Of a stretch of DNA of 59,497 nucleotides, positions 32,181 through 41,265 are shown piece after piece (within the stretch, counting starts at the first letter, position 1; each line of letters begins with the position of its first letter). The stretch is from Chloroflexota bacterium (GTDB lineage: Bacteria; Chloroflexota; Anaerolineae; B4-G1; SLSP01): contig JAKQHY010000199.1 in the NCBI GenBank assembly GCA_029555965.1, positions 1-59,497 of the forward strand, written 5' to 3'. The notes under the pieces are model-generated. The model saw only the letters and a program-made list of their open reading frames with translations. It did no database searches and was not told where the DNA came from. A program made the translations under genes and the position numbers.

Positions 32181-32765
32181 ATGAGCAATGCTTCTTCATG
32201 TAATGCCGGTTGGATCGAGGTTATCTGCGGCAGTATGTTCAGTGGTAAGACTGAGGAACTGATCCGGCGTTTGCGCCGGGCGCAGATTGCCCGCCAGAAA
32301 ATTCAAGTGTTCAAACCCGCCATAGATGATCGTTATGCATACAAAGCGATTGCCTCCCATAATGGTTTGCAGGAAAAAGCTATACCGGTCAGTGATAGTG
32401 TTCAGTTGCGCGCTTTATGTGACCCCACTGCCGATGTAGTAGCGATTGACGAGGTGCAGTTTTTTGATGCCGGTGTGGTTGAACTATGCACTTATCTGGC
32501 TGATCAGGGTAAGCGCGTCATTTGCGCCGGGTTGGATATGGATTTCCGGGGCGAGCCGTTCGGCCCTATTTCCCAGCTACTGGCGGTCGCCGAGCATGTG
32601 GATAAACTTCAGGCGATCTGTGTGATTTGTGGGGTGGCGGCCAGCCGCACGCAACGCTTGATTGAGGGGCAGCCCGCTTATTATGATGATCCGGTCGTGT
32701 TGGTGGGCGCCAGTGAAGTGTACGAGGCGCGCTGTCGTATGCACCATCAGGTGCCTCGGCGTTAG
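32181..32765 (+). CDS. tdk: Thymidine kinase (type II)
   Basis: 194 aa from ATG 32181 (AGGA upstream); an upstream TTG at 32136 would lie just after the terminator and adds only non-conserved residues. P-loop [17 protein letters not shown] (about 16-32), [14 protein letters not shown], the lasso region ([14 protein letters not shown]) and the structural zinc ligands CVIC and a late C-x2-H (CRMHHQ) are all present. It salvages thymidine to dTMP. The stop adjoins the hypoxanthine phosphoribosyltransferase gene, consistent with a nucleotide-salvage unit. Confidence 0.96.
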   Translation: MSNASSCNAGWIEVICGSMFSGKTEELIRRLRRAQIARQKIQVFKPAIDDRYAYKAIASHNGLQEKAIPVSDSVQLRALCDPTADVVAIDEVQFFDAGVVELCTYLADQGKRVICAGLDMDFRGEPFGPISQLLAVAEHVDKLQAICVICGVAASRTQRLIEGQPAYYDDPVVLVGASEVYEARCRMHHQVPRR

Positions 32766-32813
32766 GTGTGCAGTGCATTTCCCATGGCTTTGCATTTTTC
32801 TGTTTTGGAGGAG

Positions 32814-33383
32814 ATGGGTCCCGTGAACGTTCCTATTCCTGACTCTGTTGAGCATATTTTGCTGGATGAGGCGATGATCCAGCAACGGGTGCAGCAGTTG
32901 GCCGATTTAATCAGCACGGATTACGCTGGCCTGCGCAATGAAGAGTTCCTCATTGTGGGAGTTTTAAAGGGAGCGTTTATGTTCATGGCTGATCTGACCC
33001 GACGCCTGACGGTTCCTCATCAGGTGGATTTTATCGCACTCTCCAGTTACGCGGATGCGACCGAGGCTACCGGATCCGTGCGGATGATTATGGATACCCG
33101 CATCAATGTAGCGGGGCGGCACGTTCTGATTGTGGAAGATATTTTAGACACTGGCTATACTCTCTCCTATTTGCTGCGCACCTTTGCGGCGCGTAACCCG
33201 GCCTCATTGCGGACTGCCGTGTTGTTGAGCAAACCGGAGCGCTGCAAAGTCAAGGTTACTATTGATTATTTGGGCTTTGAAATCCCTGACGTGTGGGTGG
33301 TCGGTTATGGGTTGGATTTTGCGGATCGGTTTCGCACGCTGCCCTATATTGGGGCTTTGAAGCCTAGCACCTATCAGGGTTAG
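32814..33383 (+). CDS. hpt: Hypoxanthine phosphoribosyltransferase (first paralogue)
   Basis: 189 aa from ATG 32814, which has GGAGG only 2 bases upstream; ATG 32784 and GTG 32823 are alternatives, and the GTG gives the more usual N-terminal length. PRPP-binding motif VLIVEDILDTGYTLSYLL (about 103-120), N-terminal VGVLKGAFMFMADLTRRL and C-terminal YGLDFADRFRTLPYIGAL are the family signature. It converts hypoxanthine or guanine plus PRPP to IMP or GMP. It follows tdk directly. A second, more distant copy lies 257 bases downstream. Confidence 0.93.
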   Translation: MGPVNVPIPDSVEHILLDEAMIQQRVQQLADLISTDYAGLRNEEFLIVGVLKGAFMFMADLTRRLTVPHQVDFIALSSYADATEATGSVRMIMDTRINVAGRHVLIVEDILDTGYTLSYLLRTFAARNPASLRTAVLLSKPERCKVKVTIDYLGFEIPDVWVVGYGLDFADRFRTLPYIGALKPSTYQG

Positions 33384-33640
33384 GGGATTCCAGGCAAACG
33401 CTCGTCACTCATCGGTGTTCATCAACGGTTGGCTGAAAATGTCACTGTAGGGATTGGGGATTAGGGATTGGGCCGACCCAATCCCCAATCCCTAATTACT
33501 GTTTTCAAGGGAATTCCTCATTAACGCCTGGCGTTCACCAGCGGTTGGATGAAAATTTTCACCACAAAGGACACGAAGGACACAAAGGGGTTTCTCTGTG
33601 AACTCTGTGATCTCTGTGGCTATTTTCAAGGGAGGCGGTA
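33384..33640. repeat. Repeat-filled spacer between the two hpt genes
   Basis: Three blocks. A ~28-base motif containing CGGTTGG.TGAAAAT occurs twice as a direct repeat (about 33420-33445 and 33536-33560). A 7-bp tandem block GGGATTG/GGGATTA with an inverted CCCAATC arm covers 33448-33500. Two 9-bp blocks, ACACGAAGG/ACACAAAGG and CTCTGTGAA/CTCTGTGAT, cover 33561-33620. No gene. Confidence 0.75.
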
Positions 33641-34213
33641 ATGTCCTTATATGACGATATTGAGAAAGTATTGATTCCCGAGGACGTGCTGCAAAGGCGC
33701 ATCGCAGAGATAGGCGCAGAGATGAATGGGCTGTACAGCGATGCAGATTATCCGATGTTAGTGTGTATCCTCAAAGGCGCTTTTATGTTCCTGGCCGATT
33801 TGACGCGCCAGCTCGCCTTCCGCCACGAAATTGACTTTATGGAGATCTCCAGTTATGGGGGAGGCACCAGCAGCAGCGGCGTGGTGCGCATCCTCCTCGA
33901 TTTGGCCTCGACTATCGAGGGACGCCACGTCGTCATCGTGGAAGACATTGTGGACTCCGGCCACACGCTTACCTACATCCTGCGGCATTTTGCGGCGCGC
34001 CGCCCGGCCAGTATTCGCGTTGCTACCTTGCTTAACAAGCCCAGCCGGCGCGAGGTAGACGTCCCCCTGGATTTCGTGGGGTTTGAAGTCCCTAACGAAT
34101 TTGTGATGGGCTATGGCCTGGATTACGCCGAACAATATCGAAACGTGCCGTTTATCGGTGTGCTGAAAGCCGCAGTTTATCAGACTGCGGGCGATACCTC
34201 GGTTCCGCATTAA
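33641..34213 (+). CDS. hpt: Hypoxanthine phosphoribosyltransferase (second paralogue)
   Basis: 190 aa, ATG 33641 after GGAGGCGG. Same landmarks as its neighbour: LVCILKGAFMFLADLTRQL, the PRPP loop VVIVEDIVDSGHTLTYIL and MGYGLDYAEQYRNVPFIG. It differs at many other positions, so the duplication is old. Both copies keep the Asp pair of the PRPP motif and look active; they may differ in preference for hypoxanthine, guanine or xanthine. The spacer between them is full of short repeats. Confidence 0.93.
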   Translation: MSLYDDIEKVLIPEDVLQRRIAEIGAEMNGLYSDADYPMLVCILKGAFMFLADLTRQLAFRHEIDFMEISSYGGGTSSSGVVRILLDLASTIEGRHVVIVEDIVDSGHTLTYILRHFAARRPASIRVATLLNKPSRREVDVPLDFVGFEVPNEFVMGYGLDYAEQYRNVPFIGVLKAAVYQTAGDTSVPH

Positions 34214-34327
34214 CTTACCCGCTGCTGCTTGATAAAACATAAATGCCCCATAAGATGGGAACCATTACCCCCTGTAGGTTTCGTATACACAACTGAGTCA
34301 TTTTGACTAAATACCATCTCTAACCCC

Positions 34328-34376
34328 TTGATTTAAATTAAAAAGTGTGCTACTATTGAACGTGAACGTTCACGTT
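34328..34376 (+). promoter_or_regulatory. Promoter and perfect palindrome upstream of the Opp-type operon
   Basis: TTGATT (34328-34333), 17-base spacer, TACTAT (34351-34356), then the 18-bp perfect palindrome AACGTGAACGTTCACGTT (34359-34376) exactly over the expected RNA start. Palindromes of this TGAACGTTCA type are common LacI-family operators, and the position suits repression. A related half-site pair CTCACGAAGCGTGA follows. No LacI gene is in the window. Confidence 0.65.
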
Positions 34377-34439
34377 ACCGCTCACGAAGCGTGACACAGT
34401 CATTTAACCGCAGATCAACATATAAGGAAAAAAGGAACT

Positions 34440-35486
34440 ATGGCTGAAAATGGTGCAGAGCGTCCTTTATTACTTGAAGTCAAAGGCCTGAAAAAGTATT
34501 TCCCCATCCGTAAAGGTTTTTTTTCCACGCGAACAGTTGGTTACGTCAAAGCGGTGGATGGCGTCAGCTTTTTCATCCGTGAGGGAGAAACCCTGGGACT
34601 GGTCGGGGAAAGCGGCTGTGGTAAAACGACAACCGGGCGGTTAATCTTGCGCGCTTATGAGCCAACGGGCGGCGAAATCTGGTTTAATGACCGTAAGATG
34701 GGCCGAGTAAATGTGACAAACCTGGATAGGCAACAACTCAAGCAACTACGGCAAAATATGCAGATGATTTTCCAGGACCCTTACTCTTCGCTGAACCCGC
34801 GCATGACCCTCTTGCAGATTGTGGGGGAGCCATTATTGGTCAATGGCGTGGCGCGCGGTGGAGATTTGCAAGATCGCGTGGCGGAACTGCTGCGTGTAGT
34901 GGGGTTGCGCCCCGAATATATGACACGTTACCCGCATGCCTTCAGCGGCGGACAGCGGCAACGTATTGGCGTCGCCCGCGCCCTGGCGCTTAATCCCCAA
35001 TTGGTGGTGTGTGACGAACCGGTCTCCGCGCTGGACGTCTCGATCCAGGCCCAGACCTTGAACCTCTTGCAGGATTTGCAGGCAGAATTTGGCCTGACGT
35101 ATCTCTTTGTCTCTCACGACTTAAGTGTGGTGGAACACATCAGCGACCGGGTGGCGGTGATGTATGTTGGGAAATTGGTGGAGAGCGCCAGGACCCAACA
35201 GCTTTTCCTCAAACCCCTCCATCCCTACACCGAGGCCTTGCTTTCCGCTGTTCCTAAGCCCGACCCTCGCCGGCGCACCGAGCCGATTGTGTTGCAGGGG
35301 GATGTGGCCGACCCGGCCAATCCACCAAGCGGATGTTATTTTCATCCTCGCTGCCGCTATGCGATTGAGCGTTGTTCCCAAGAAGAGCCGCAGTTGCGGG
35401 AACTGGGTGAAGAACATTTTGTGAGCTGTCACCGGGCGGACGAATTGAGTTTGCAAGGTGTCGCCAGCGCGGCGATGGCGGTGTAA
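34440..35486 (+). CDS. oppF: Oligopeptide/oligosaccharide ABC transporter ATP-binding protein, OppF type
   Basis: 348 aa. Walker [14 protein letters not shown] (about 60-72), Q-loop and [20 protein letters not shown] (about 102-121), signature [15 protein letters not shown] (about 168-182), Walker [16 protein letters not shown]-loop [11 protein letters not shown], and the C-terminal Opp/Dpp extension with clustered Cys residues ([20 protein letters not shown]) that hold a 4Fe-4S cluster or zinc in relatives. It powers import with OppD. First gene of the operon F-A-B-C-D, directly behind the promoter/palindrome. Confidence 0.93.
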   Translation: MAENGAERPLLLEVKGLKKYFPIRKGFFSTRTVGYVKAVDGVSFFIREGETLGLVGESGCGKTTTGRLILRAYEPTGGEIWFNDRKMGRVNVTNLDRQQLKQLRQNMQMIFQDPYSSLNPRMTLLQIVGEPLLVNGVARGGDLQDRVAELLRVVGLRPEYMTRYPHAFSGGQRQRIGVARALALNPQLVVCDEPVSALDVSIQAQTLNLLQDLQAEFGLTYLFVSHDLSVVEHISDRVAVMYVGKLVESARTQQLFLKPLHPYTEALLSAVPKPDPRRRTEPIVLQGDVADPANPPSGCYFHPRCRYAIERCSQEEPQLRELGEEHFVSCHRADELSLQGVASAAMAV

Positions 35487-35595
35487 TAGAATTTTAGCAA
35501 AGGGAGGTGAATTCACGCGAGATATTGATGGGATAGGGCTTACCTTTAGTTGATTTTTGTTAAATATTACGTTAACCATAAGGAGGTTGAAATCT

Positions 35596-37686
35596 ATGAA
35601 GCAGGGACGTAAATTAACACGTCGTGAGTTCATCCAAATTTCGGCGCTGACGGCCACGGGCGCGGTTTTGGCCGCGTGTGGTCAGCCAACGGCGACCCCC
35701 GCCCCCGCCACCAAGGCGCCTGAAGCTACCAAGGCCCCTGAAGCTACTAAGGCCCCTGAAGCTACCAAGGCCCCCGAAGCTACCAAGGCCCCTGAGCCGA
35801 CCGCGGTTCCTGAACCGGTCAGCAAGTTTAAGGAAGCCCCGATGTTGGAGGAACTGGTCAAGGCCGGCACGCTGCCCCCTGTGGACGAGCGGCTGCCGAT
35901 GAATCCCTACATCGTCGAGGTTGCCGAGAGCATCGGCAAGTACGGCGGCAACTGGCGTCGTGCGTTTAACGGCGTCTCCGACCGCTGGGGCCCCACCAAG
36001 CTCAACGACCGGACGCTGGCCTGGTTTGATAAGGACCTCGTCATGAAGCCCAAACTGCTGGAAAGTTGGGATGTCTCGCCCGATGCCACAACCTGGACAT
36101 TCCACCTGCGCAAGGGCGTCAAGTTCTCTGATGGGGTGCCGCTGACCAGCGAACACTTCAAATGGTTCTTCGAATATCAGGTCAAAAACACAGAACTGAC
36201 CACCACCCCTCCCCAGTCACACGCTACCCGTGGGGCGGATGGTAAGTGGACCATCTGCGAAATGGAGTTCCCAGATGATTACACAGTGGTGTTCAAGTTT
36301 GCGCAACCTAAACCGATGCTCTTCTACGAAGGCGGCGGTACGCGCAGCATCAACGGTTGGCTGACGCCGGGGCATTATATGGCGCAGTGGCATATGGATC
36401 TGGTAGATGATAAGGCGGCTTTGGAGGCCAAGGTCAAAGAGGCCGGTTTCGACAGTTGGGTCCAATACTTCAACGACCATCGCAACCGCTTTGACCTGAA
36501 TCCGGACCGCCCACAGATCACGCCGTGGCTGTTGAAGGGGTCACTGGCCGAAGAGCGCTTCGTGATGGAACGCAACCCCTACTACTATGCTACGGACCCG
36601 GAGGGCAACCAGGTTCCCTACATTGACACCGTCACCCACCGCCTGTTCGAGAACGCCGAGATGCTCAACATGTGGATCATTAACGGCGAGATTGACTACC
36701 AGGCCCGCCACATCACCGCCGGCAACTATACGCTCTACAAAGAAAACGAGGAGAATGGCGACTACCGCGTGCTCGTTGGCGTCAATGCCGGTCACGAGTC
36801 TTTGCAGCTCAACCTATCCACCAAGAATCCGTTGCTCAACGAGTTCTTCAACACCCGCGACGTGCGCATCGCCATCTCCCACGCGGTCAACCGCGACGAG
36901 ATCAATGAGCTGTGCTTCAACGGCTTGTATACTCCGCGCCAGTACAGCCCGCTGCCGATGTCGCCCAACTACTATCCGAAGCTCTCTGAAGCCTATATCG
37001 AGTATGATCCTGATAAGGCTAACGCGCTGCTCGATGCCGCCGGCTATGACAAGAAGGGCGCTGATGGCATCCGTCTGTACAAGGATGGCAGCGGCCCCAT
37101 CAGCTTCATGGTCGAGGGAACGGCCGAGGCTGGCACGCCGGAAGAAGACTCCGTGCAACTGGTCTGCAAGTACCTGGAGGCCGTTGGCATCAAGGCCACC
37201 TATAAGTACTTCGAGCGCGCGCTCTACTCCGAGCACTACAGCGCCAACGAAATCGAGGCGGCCTACTGGGGCGGCGACCGCACGGTCCTCCCGTTGGTGC
37301 CGGGCGCCATTATCTTCCGTGGTGTGCAGCCCGACCGTCCCTGGTGCCCTGGCTTCGGCTTCTACTACAACAACCCTGAAGACGCCAATGCCGTCAAACC
37401 GCCGGATGGACACTTCATCTACAAGATCTGGGACATCTGGGACAACCAGGTGGCGGTGGAACCCGATCAGGCCAGGCAGAATAAGTTGTTCGAGGGTATT
37501 CTGGATATCTGGGCCGAGGAACTGCCCATGATTGGCCTCCTGGGAGAGAAACCCTCGCCTACCATTGCCAAGAATGGCTTCATGAACGTCCTCGATGGTT
37601 ATCCGAACGACGATACCACCGGCGACGAACAATTCTTGCAGTCCGAATCCTTCTTCTGGGACGACCCGGAGAGCCACACCGCTTAG
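35596..37686 (+). CDS. oppA: Extracellular solute-binding lipoprotein, family 5 (OppA-like)
   Basis: 696 aa from ATG 35596 (AGGAGGT 8 bases upstream). The N terminus has a twin-arginine motif (TRREFIQ) and a lipobox (AVLAAC), so it is probably Tat-exported and lipid-anchored. A spacer of five near-identical KAPEAT units follows (35712-35800 in DNA), then the SBP_bac_5 fold (e.g. WTFHLRKGVKFSDGVPLTSE; VRIAISHAVNRDEINELCF). At 696 aa it is longer than E. coli OppA, as in the group that binds oligosaccharides in Thermotogae and Chloroflexota. It captures the substrate for the OppBC channel encoded next. Substrate cannot be deduced. Confidence 0.92.
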   Translation: MKQGRKLTRREFIQISALTATGAVLAACGQPTATPAPATKAPEATKAPEATKAPEATKAPEATKAPEPTAVPEPVSKFKEAPMLEELVKAGTLPPVDERLPMNPYIVEVAESIGKYGGNWRRAFNGVSDRWGPTKLNDRTLAWFDKDLVMKPKLLESWDVSPDATTWTFHLRKGVKFSDGVPLTSEHFKWFFEYQVKNTELTTTPPQSHATRGADGKWTICEMEFPDDYTVVFKFAQPKPMLFYEGGGTRSINGWLTPGHYMAQWHMDLVDDKAALEAKVKEAGFDSWVQYFNDHRNRFDLNPDRPQITPWLLKGSLAEERFVMERNPYYYATDPEGNQVPYIDTVTHRLFENAEMLNMWIINGEIDYQARHITAGNYTLYKENEENGDYRVLVGVNAGHESLQLNLSTKNPLLNEFFNTRDVRIAISHAVNRDEINELCFNGLYTPRQYSPLPMSPNYYPKLSEAYIEYDPDKANALLDAAGYDKKGADGIRLYKDGSGPISFMVEGTAEAGTPEEDSVQLVCKYLEAVGIKATYKYFERALYSEHYSANEIEAAYWGGDRTVLPLVPGAIIFRGVQPDRPWCPGFGFYYNNPEDANAVKPPDGHFIYKIWDIWDNQVAVEPDQARQNKLFEGILDIWAEELPMIGLLGEKPSPTIAKNGFMNVLDGYPNDDTTGDEQFLQSESFFWDDPESHTA

Positions 37687-37860
37687 TTCGTTGTGCAGCA
37701 CATTTGGAGGGTGGACCCTGGTGGGTCTGCCCTCCAATCTGCCGGAGTGGGGGGCGGGGAATGGAAAGCAGGCGCATATAAACTGTTTGCTTCCTATTCC
37801 CTACTCCCTAATCCTTATTCCCTACTCCCTACTCCCTAATTCATAAGCTAGAGGTGAAGT
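37687..37860. repeat. Short spacer with 7-bp tandem repeats between oppA and oppB
   Basis: From 37791 to 37844 the sequence is a run of 7-bp units ATTCCCT / ACTCCCT / AATCCTT / AATTCAT. It may make a weak processing or attenuation point, giving more oppA than permease mRNA; that is only inference. Confidence 0.7.
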
Positions 37861-38850
37861 ATGTTAGGTTACATTCTCCGCCGTATCGGTATGATGATTC
37901 CTACCCTGATTGTCATCTCGATGATCTCTTTCATCATCATCCAACTTCCGCCGGGCGACTACTTGACATCGTATGCGGCGACCTTGCGCGCGACGGGCGA
38001 CGCCGTAGACGAGGCCGAACTGGCCTCGCTGCGAGAGCGCTACGGGCTTGGGGAGCCTATCTATGTGCAATACTACAAATGGATGTCCGGCATTCTCCTG
38101 CGCGGCGATTGGGGACAATCTATGGAGTGGCGCAAGCCGGTGAAAGAATTGATCTGGGAGCGCATGGCGTTGACGGTGTTCCTTTCCCTTATTTCTATTT
38201 TAGTGAGTTGGTTTGTGGCTATTCCGGTGGGAGTGTTTTCCGCCACCCATCAATACTCGATTCCCGATTATCTCTTCTCTGCGCTCAGTTTTATCGGGGC
38301 GGGCACGCCGGGGTTCATGCTGGCCATGGTGGTGATGTGGGTCGCCATGCGCCAGTTCGGACTGAACGTCGGCGGGTTGTTCTCTGAGGAGTATATTCTC
38401 GAGCCGTGGAGTTGGGCCAAAGTGGTGGATATGCTGAAACATCTGTGGATTCCTGTCGTCGTGATTGCCTTTGAAAGCACCGCCGGCAGCATCCGCACGA
38501 CGCGCGCCAATGTGCTGGATGAGTTGAACAAACCCTACGTAGAAACTGCGCGCGCTAAGGGCTTGCGCGAGCGTAACTTGGTATGGAAATATCCGGTGCG
38601 GGTGGCGATGAACCCCTTCTTCAGCACCGTGGGTTGGACGCTGGCTGGGTTAATCTCTGGGCAGACGTTGATTGCCGTGGTGCTCAGCTTGCAGACCAAC
38701 GGCCCGATGATGCTGCGCGCCCTGCGTTCTCAGGACATGTACCTGGCCGGCAGCTTTCTGTTCCTGTTGAGCGTCCTGACCGTCATCGGTACGCTCGTTT
38801 CTGATGTTTTGCTCGCGTGGGTTGATCCGCGCATCCGCATGGAGGGTTAG
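37861..38850 (+). CDS. oppB: ABC transporter permease, OppB type
   Basis: 329 aa, six membrane spans, GAGGTG before ATG 37861. Typical start (YILRRIGMMIPTLIVISMIS), PPGDYL motif after span 1, GEPIYVQYYKWMSGILLRGD and the cytoplasmic EAA loop (ETARAKGLRERNLVWKYPV, about 223-241) that contacts the ATPases. The C terminus ends LAWVDPRIRME as in DppB/OppB. The stop is 2 bases before the oppC start. With OppC it forms the membrane channel. Confidence 0.94.
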   Translation: MLGYILRRIGMMIPTLIVISMISFIIIQLPPGDYLTSYAATLRATGDAVDEAELASLRERYGLGEPIYVQYYKWMSGILLRGDWGQSMEWRKPVKELIWERMALTVFLSLISILVSWFVAIPVGVFSATHQYSIPDYLFSALSFIGAGTPGFMLAMVVMWVAMRQFGLNVGGLFSEEYILEPWSWAKVVDMLKHLWIPVVVIAFESTAGSIRTTRANVLDELNKPYVETARAKGLRERNLVWKYPVRVAMNPFFSTVGWTLAGLISGQTLIAVVLSLQTNGPMMLRALRSQDMYLAGSFLFLLSVLTVIGTLVSDVLLAWVDPRIRMEG

Positions 38851-38852
38851 TG

Positions 38853-40079
38853 ATGACCGTTTCTGAACCCCAAGACCTAAACACCGCCGAAGTTCAGGCT
38901 GCGACCGCCCAGGAATGTCCTCCGTTGGAGTCTAATTCAGAGGAGCATTTGGAGGCGCCGGCCGCAGTGTTGGATGCAGAAGAGGATCGGCTATATGTTG
39001 CCGGGCAATGGCAACTGATGTGGTGGAAATTCCGCAAACACAAGATGGCGCTGGTGGGCGCCGGCATCCTGATCGTGTTTTACCTGATCGGCATCTTTTG
39101 TGAATTTGTCGCACCCTACAATCCTGAAGCGTACTTCATCCGCTACAAAATGGCGCCGCCAACCCCCCTGCGCATTGTGGATGCAACGGGCAAGTTGCGT
39201 GCACCTTTTGTCTATCATCGCGACCGCTCAAAAGACCCGGAAACGTTGCGCGATATCTACACTGAGAACAATGAGATTACTTATCCGGTTCACTTTTTTG
39301 TGAAAGGCGAGCCTTACAAACTCTGGGGAATCTGGGAGAGCGATATCCACCTGTTCGGACTGGGGCCGGACATTGAAGACCAGGGTGTCTTCCTCTTCGG
39401 CGCCGACCGGATGGGGCGCGACCTTTTCTCGCGGCTTTGCTACGGCGCGCGGCTCTCGCTTTCGATCGGCCTGATCGGCGTTTTCCTGAGCCTGGCGCTC
39501 GGCATCGTCCTAGGGGGGATCTCCGGCTACTATGGCGGGCGCATTGATACGGCGATTCAGCGAGTGATAGAGTTTATTCGCACCATTCCCACGATTCCTT
39601 TGTGGATGGCGCTCAGTGCGGCGCTGCCGGCTGACTGGCCGGTGGTGAAGATGTATTTTGGGATCACGATTATTCTCTCGCTCGTTGGCTGGACGGGGAT
39701 GGCGCGGGTGGTGCGGGGTCGTTTCCTGTCTTTGCGCCAGGAGGATTTTGTGCTGGCGGCGCGCTTGTGTGGCTCGAGCGAGTTTCGCATCATCATCCGG
39801 CACATGGTGCCCTCCTTCTTGAGCCACATTATCGCCAGCTTGACGCTCTCGATTCCCGGTCAAATTCTGGGCGAGACCGGGTTGAGTTATCTTGGTTTGG
39901 GCTTGCGCGCGCCGGCCATCAGTTGGGGCGTGTTGCTTCAGGAAGCGCAGAACATCCGCTCTTTGGCCCAGGCCCCATGGTTATTGTTTGCCCCGGCGCT
40001 CGCGGTGATCCTGACCGTCTTCGCCTTCAACTTCCTTGGTGACGGCCTGCGCGACGCGGCAGACCCATACGCGCGATAG
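38853..40079 (+). CDS. oppC: ABC transporter permease, OppC type, with long periplasmic insert
   Basis: 408 aa from ATG 38853 (GGAGGG upstream), longer than ordinary OppC (about 300). An acidic N-terminal tail of about 60 residues precedes span 1 (LVGAGILIVFYLIGIFCEFV). About 115 residues between spans 1 and 2 then form an outside insert (APPTPLRIVDATGKLRAPFV; DIHLFGLGPD) before the usual FGADRMGRDLFSRLCYGARL. EAA loop LAARLCGSSEFRIIIRHMVP, C terminus NFLGDGLRDAADPYAR. The large insert is seen in transporters of this binding-protein group and may dock OppA; that is inference. Confidence 0.93.
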   Translation: MTVSEPQDLNTAEVQAATAQECPPLESNSEEHLEAPAAVLDAEEDRLYVAGQWQLMWWKFRKHKMALVGAGILIVFYLIGIFCEFVAPYNPEAYFIRYKMAPPTPLRIVDATGKLRAPFVYHRDRSKDPETLRDIYTENNEITYPVHFFVKGEPYKLWGIWESDIHLFGLGPDIEDQGVFLFGADRMGRDLFSRLCYGARLSLSIGLIGVFLSLALGIVLGGISGYYGGRIDTAIQRVIEFIRTIPTIPLWMALSAALPADWPVVKMYFGITIILSLVGWTGMARVVRGRFLSLRQEDFVLAARLCGSSEFRIIIRHMVPSFLSHIIASLTLSIPGQILGETGLSYLGLGLRAPAISWGVLLQEAQNIRSLAQAPWLLFAPALAVILTVFAFNFLGDGLRDAADPYAR

Positions 40080-40084
40080 TTGAA

Positions 40085-40140
40085 AGTTTCAAGTTGCGAG
40101 TTGGCTAGGGGCATTGTAGGCCAACTGGCAATGTGAAACT
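40085..40140. repeat. Imperfect inverted repeat between oppC and oppD
   Basis: AGTTTCAAGTTGCGAGTTGG pairs with CCAACTGGCAATGTGAAACT across a short loop. It lacks a T run, so termination is unlikely. The GCGAGTT unit is the same 7-mer used in the tandem repeat at 55705. Confidence 0.6.
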
Positions 40141-40164
40141 TGTAACTGGACTAGGAGAACAACT

Positions 40165-41190
40165 GTGAACGATAACCGAGAGTTGCTTGTAGAAGTGAAA
40201 GATCTGAAGACCTACTTCTTCCTGGACGAAGGGACGGTGAAGGCCGTGGACGGAGCAGACTTTAATATCCGGCGCGGTGAAACCTTGGGTGTGGTGGGGG
40301 AGAGCGGGTGCGGAAAAAGCGTGACGGCGCGCTCGATCCTTAACATCGTCCCCAAGCCGGGGAAAACGGTGGCAGGAGAGATCCTCTATCACCGCAAAAT
40401 AAAAGGCGCCGAACAGACCCTGGATTTGACACAGATGGCGCCGCAGGGCGACGAAATGCGCGGCATCCGTGGGGCGGAAATCGCGATGGTATTCCAGGAA
40501 CCGATGACTTCCCTGAGTCCGGTGCATACGATTGGCAACCAGATCGGCGAGGCGATTCGGCTGCACCAGGGACTCGACCCGGACACCGCGCGCGACCTGG
40601 CCATCAAAACGTTGAGCCTGGTGGGGATGCCGCTGCCGGAACGGACGATTGATCAGTACGCACACCAGTTGAGTGGTGGGATGCGCCAACGCGCGATGAT
40701 CGCTATGGCTCTGTCGTGCCATCCGAGCCTGCTGATCGCGGATGAACCGACTACGGCGTTGGATGTGACAACCGAGGCGCAAATTTTGACGCTGATGCGG
40801 AGATTGCAGGATGAATTGGGGATGGCAATCATGTACATTACCCACAACCTGGGGGTGGTCGCGCAGATGACGGAGCGTGTGGTGGTGATGTATATGGGCA
40901 AGGTCGTAGAACAAGCGGACGTAGACACGATTTTCTATGATGCGCAGCATCCCTACACGCGGGCCTTGTTACAATCTATCCCACGCTTGGGGCAGAAGAC
41001 TCATGACCGCCATCGCTTGGCCTCTATCAAAGGCATGGTGCCAGATCCGTACGCGCTCCCCAAAGGCTGCGCCTTTCATCCCCGTTGTGGCGCAGTGAAA
41101 CCAGGTCTGTGTGATCAAGTGGAGCCGACCATGGTGGAAATCGCCCCTGGTCATAAAGTCCGTTGTCATCTGTGCGCCAACCGCGCGTGA
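40165..41190 (+). CDS. oppD: ABC transporter ATP-binding protein, OppD type
   Basis: 341 aa, GTG start at 40165 with AGGAGA upstream. Walker [14 protein letters not shown] (about 48-60), [20 protein letters not shown], signature [15 protein letters not shown] (about 168-182), Walker [28 protein letters not shown], and the Cys-containing Opp/Dpp extension ([20 protein letters not shown]). The partner of OppF; last gene of the operon, ending at a strong hairpin. Confidence 0.94.
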   Translation: MNDNRELLVEVKDLKTYFFLDEGTVKAVDGADFNIRRGETLGVVGESGCGKSVTARSILNIVPKPGKTVAGEILYHRKIKGAEQTLDLTQMAPQGDEMRGIRGAEIAMVFQEPMTSLSPVHTIGNQIGEAIRLHQGLDPDTARDLAIKTLSLVGMPLPERTIDQYAHQLSGGMRQRAMIAMALSCHPSLLIADEPTTALDVTTEAQILTLMRRLQDELGMAIMYITHNLGVVAQMTERVVVMYMGKVVEQADVDTIFYDAQHPYTRALLQSIPRLGQKTHDRHRLASIKGMVPDPYALPKGCAFHPRCGAVKPGLCDQVEPTMVEIAPGHKVRCHLCANRA

Positions 41191-41209
41191 CGGATTCCTC
41201 AGTGACGTG

Positions 41210-41250
41210 AAACGTGAAACGTGAGCCTTCACGTTTCACGTTTTCTGTTT
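41210..41250 (+). terminator. Terminator-like hairpin at the end of the Opp operon
   Basis: 15-bp stem AAACGTGAAACGTGA / TCACGTTTCACGTTT with GCCT loop (41210-41243), followed by TCTGTTTT. It is built from the 7-mer GTGAAAC repeated in both arms. Confidence 0.75.
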
Positions 41251-41265
41251 TATCCTGTAGGTACT

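Noticed and set aside
35712..35810. Tandem DNA repeat as a separate element
   Set aside because: It encodes the KAPEAT linker of the OppA-like lipoprotein; such low-complexity linkers behind the lipid anchor are common, so it was kept inside the gene.
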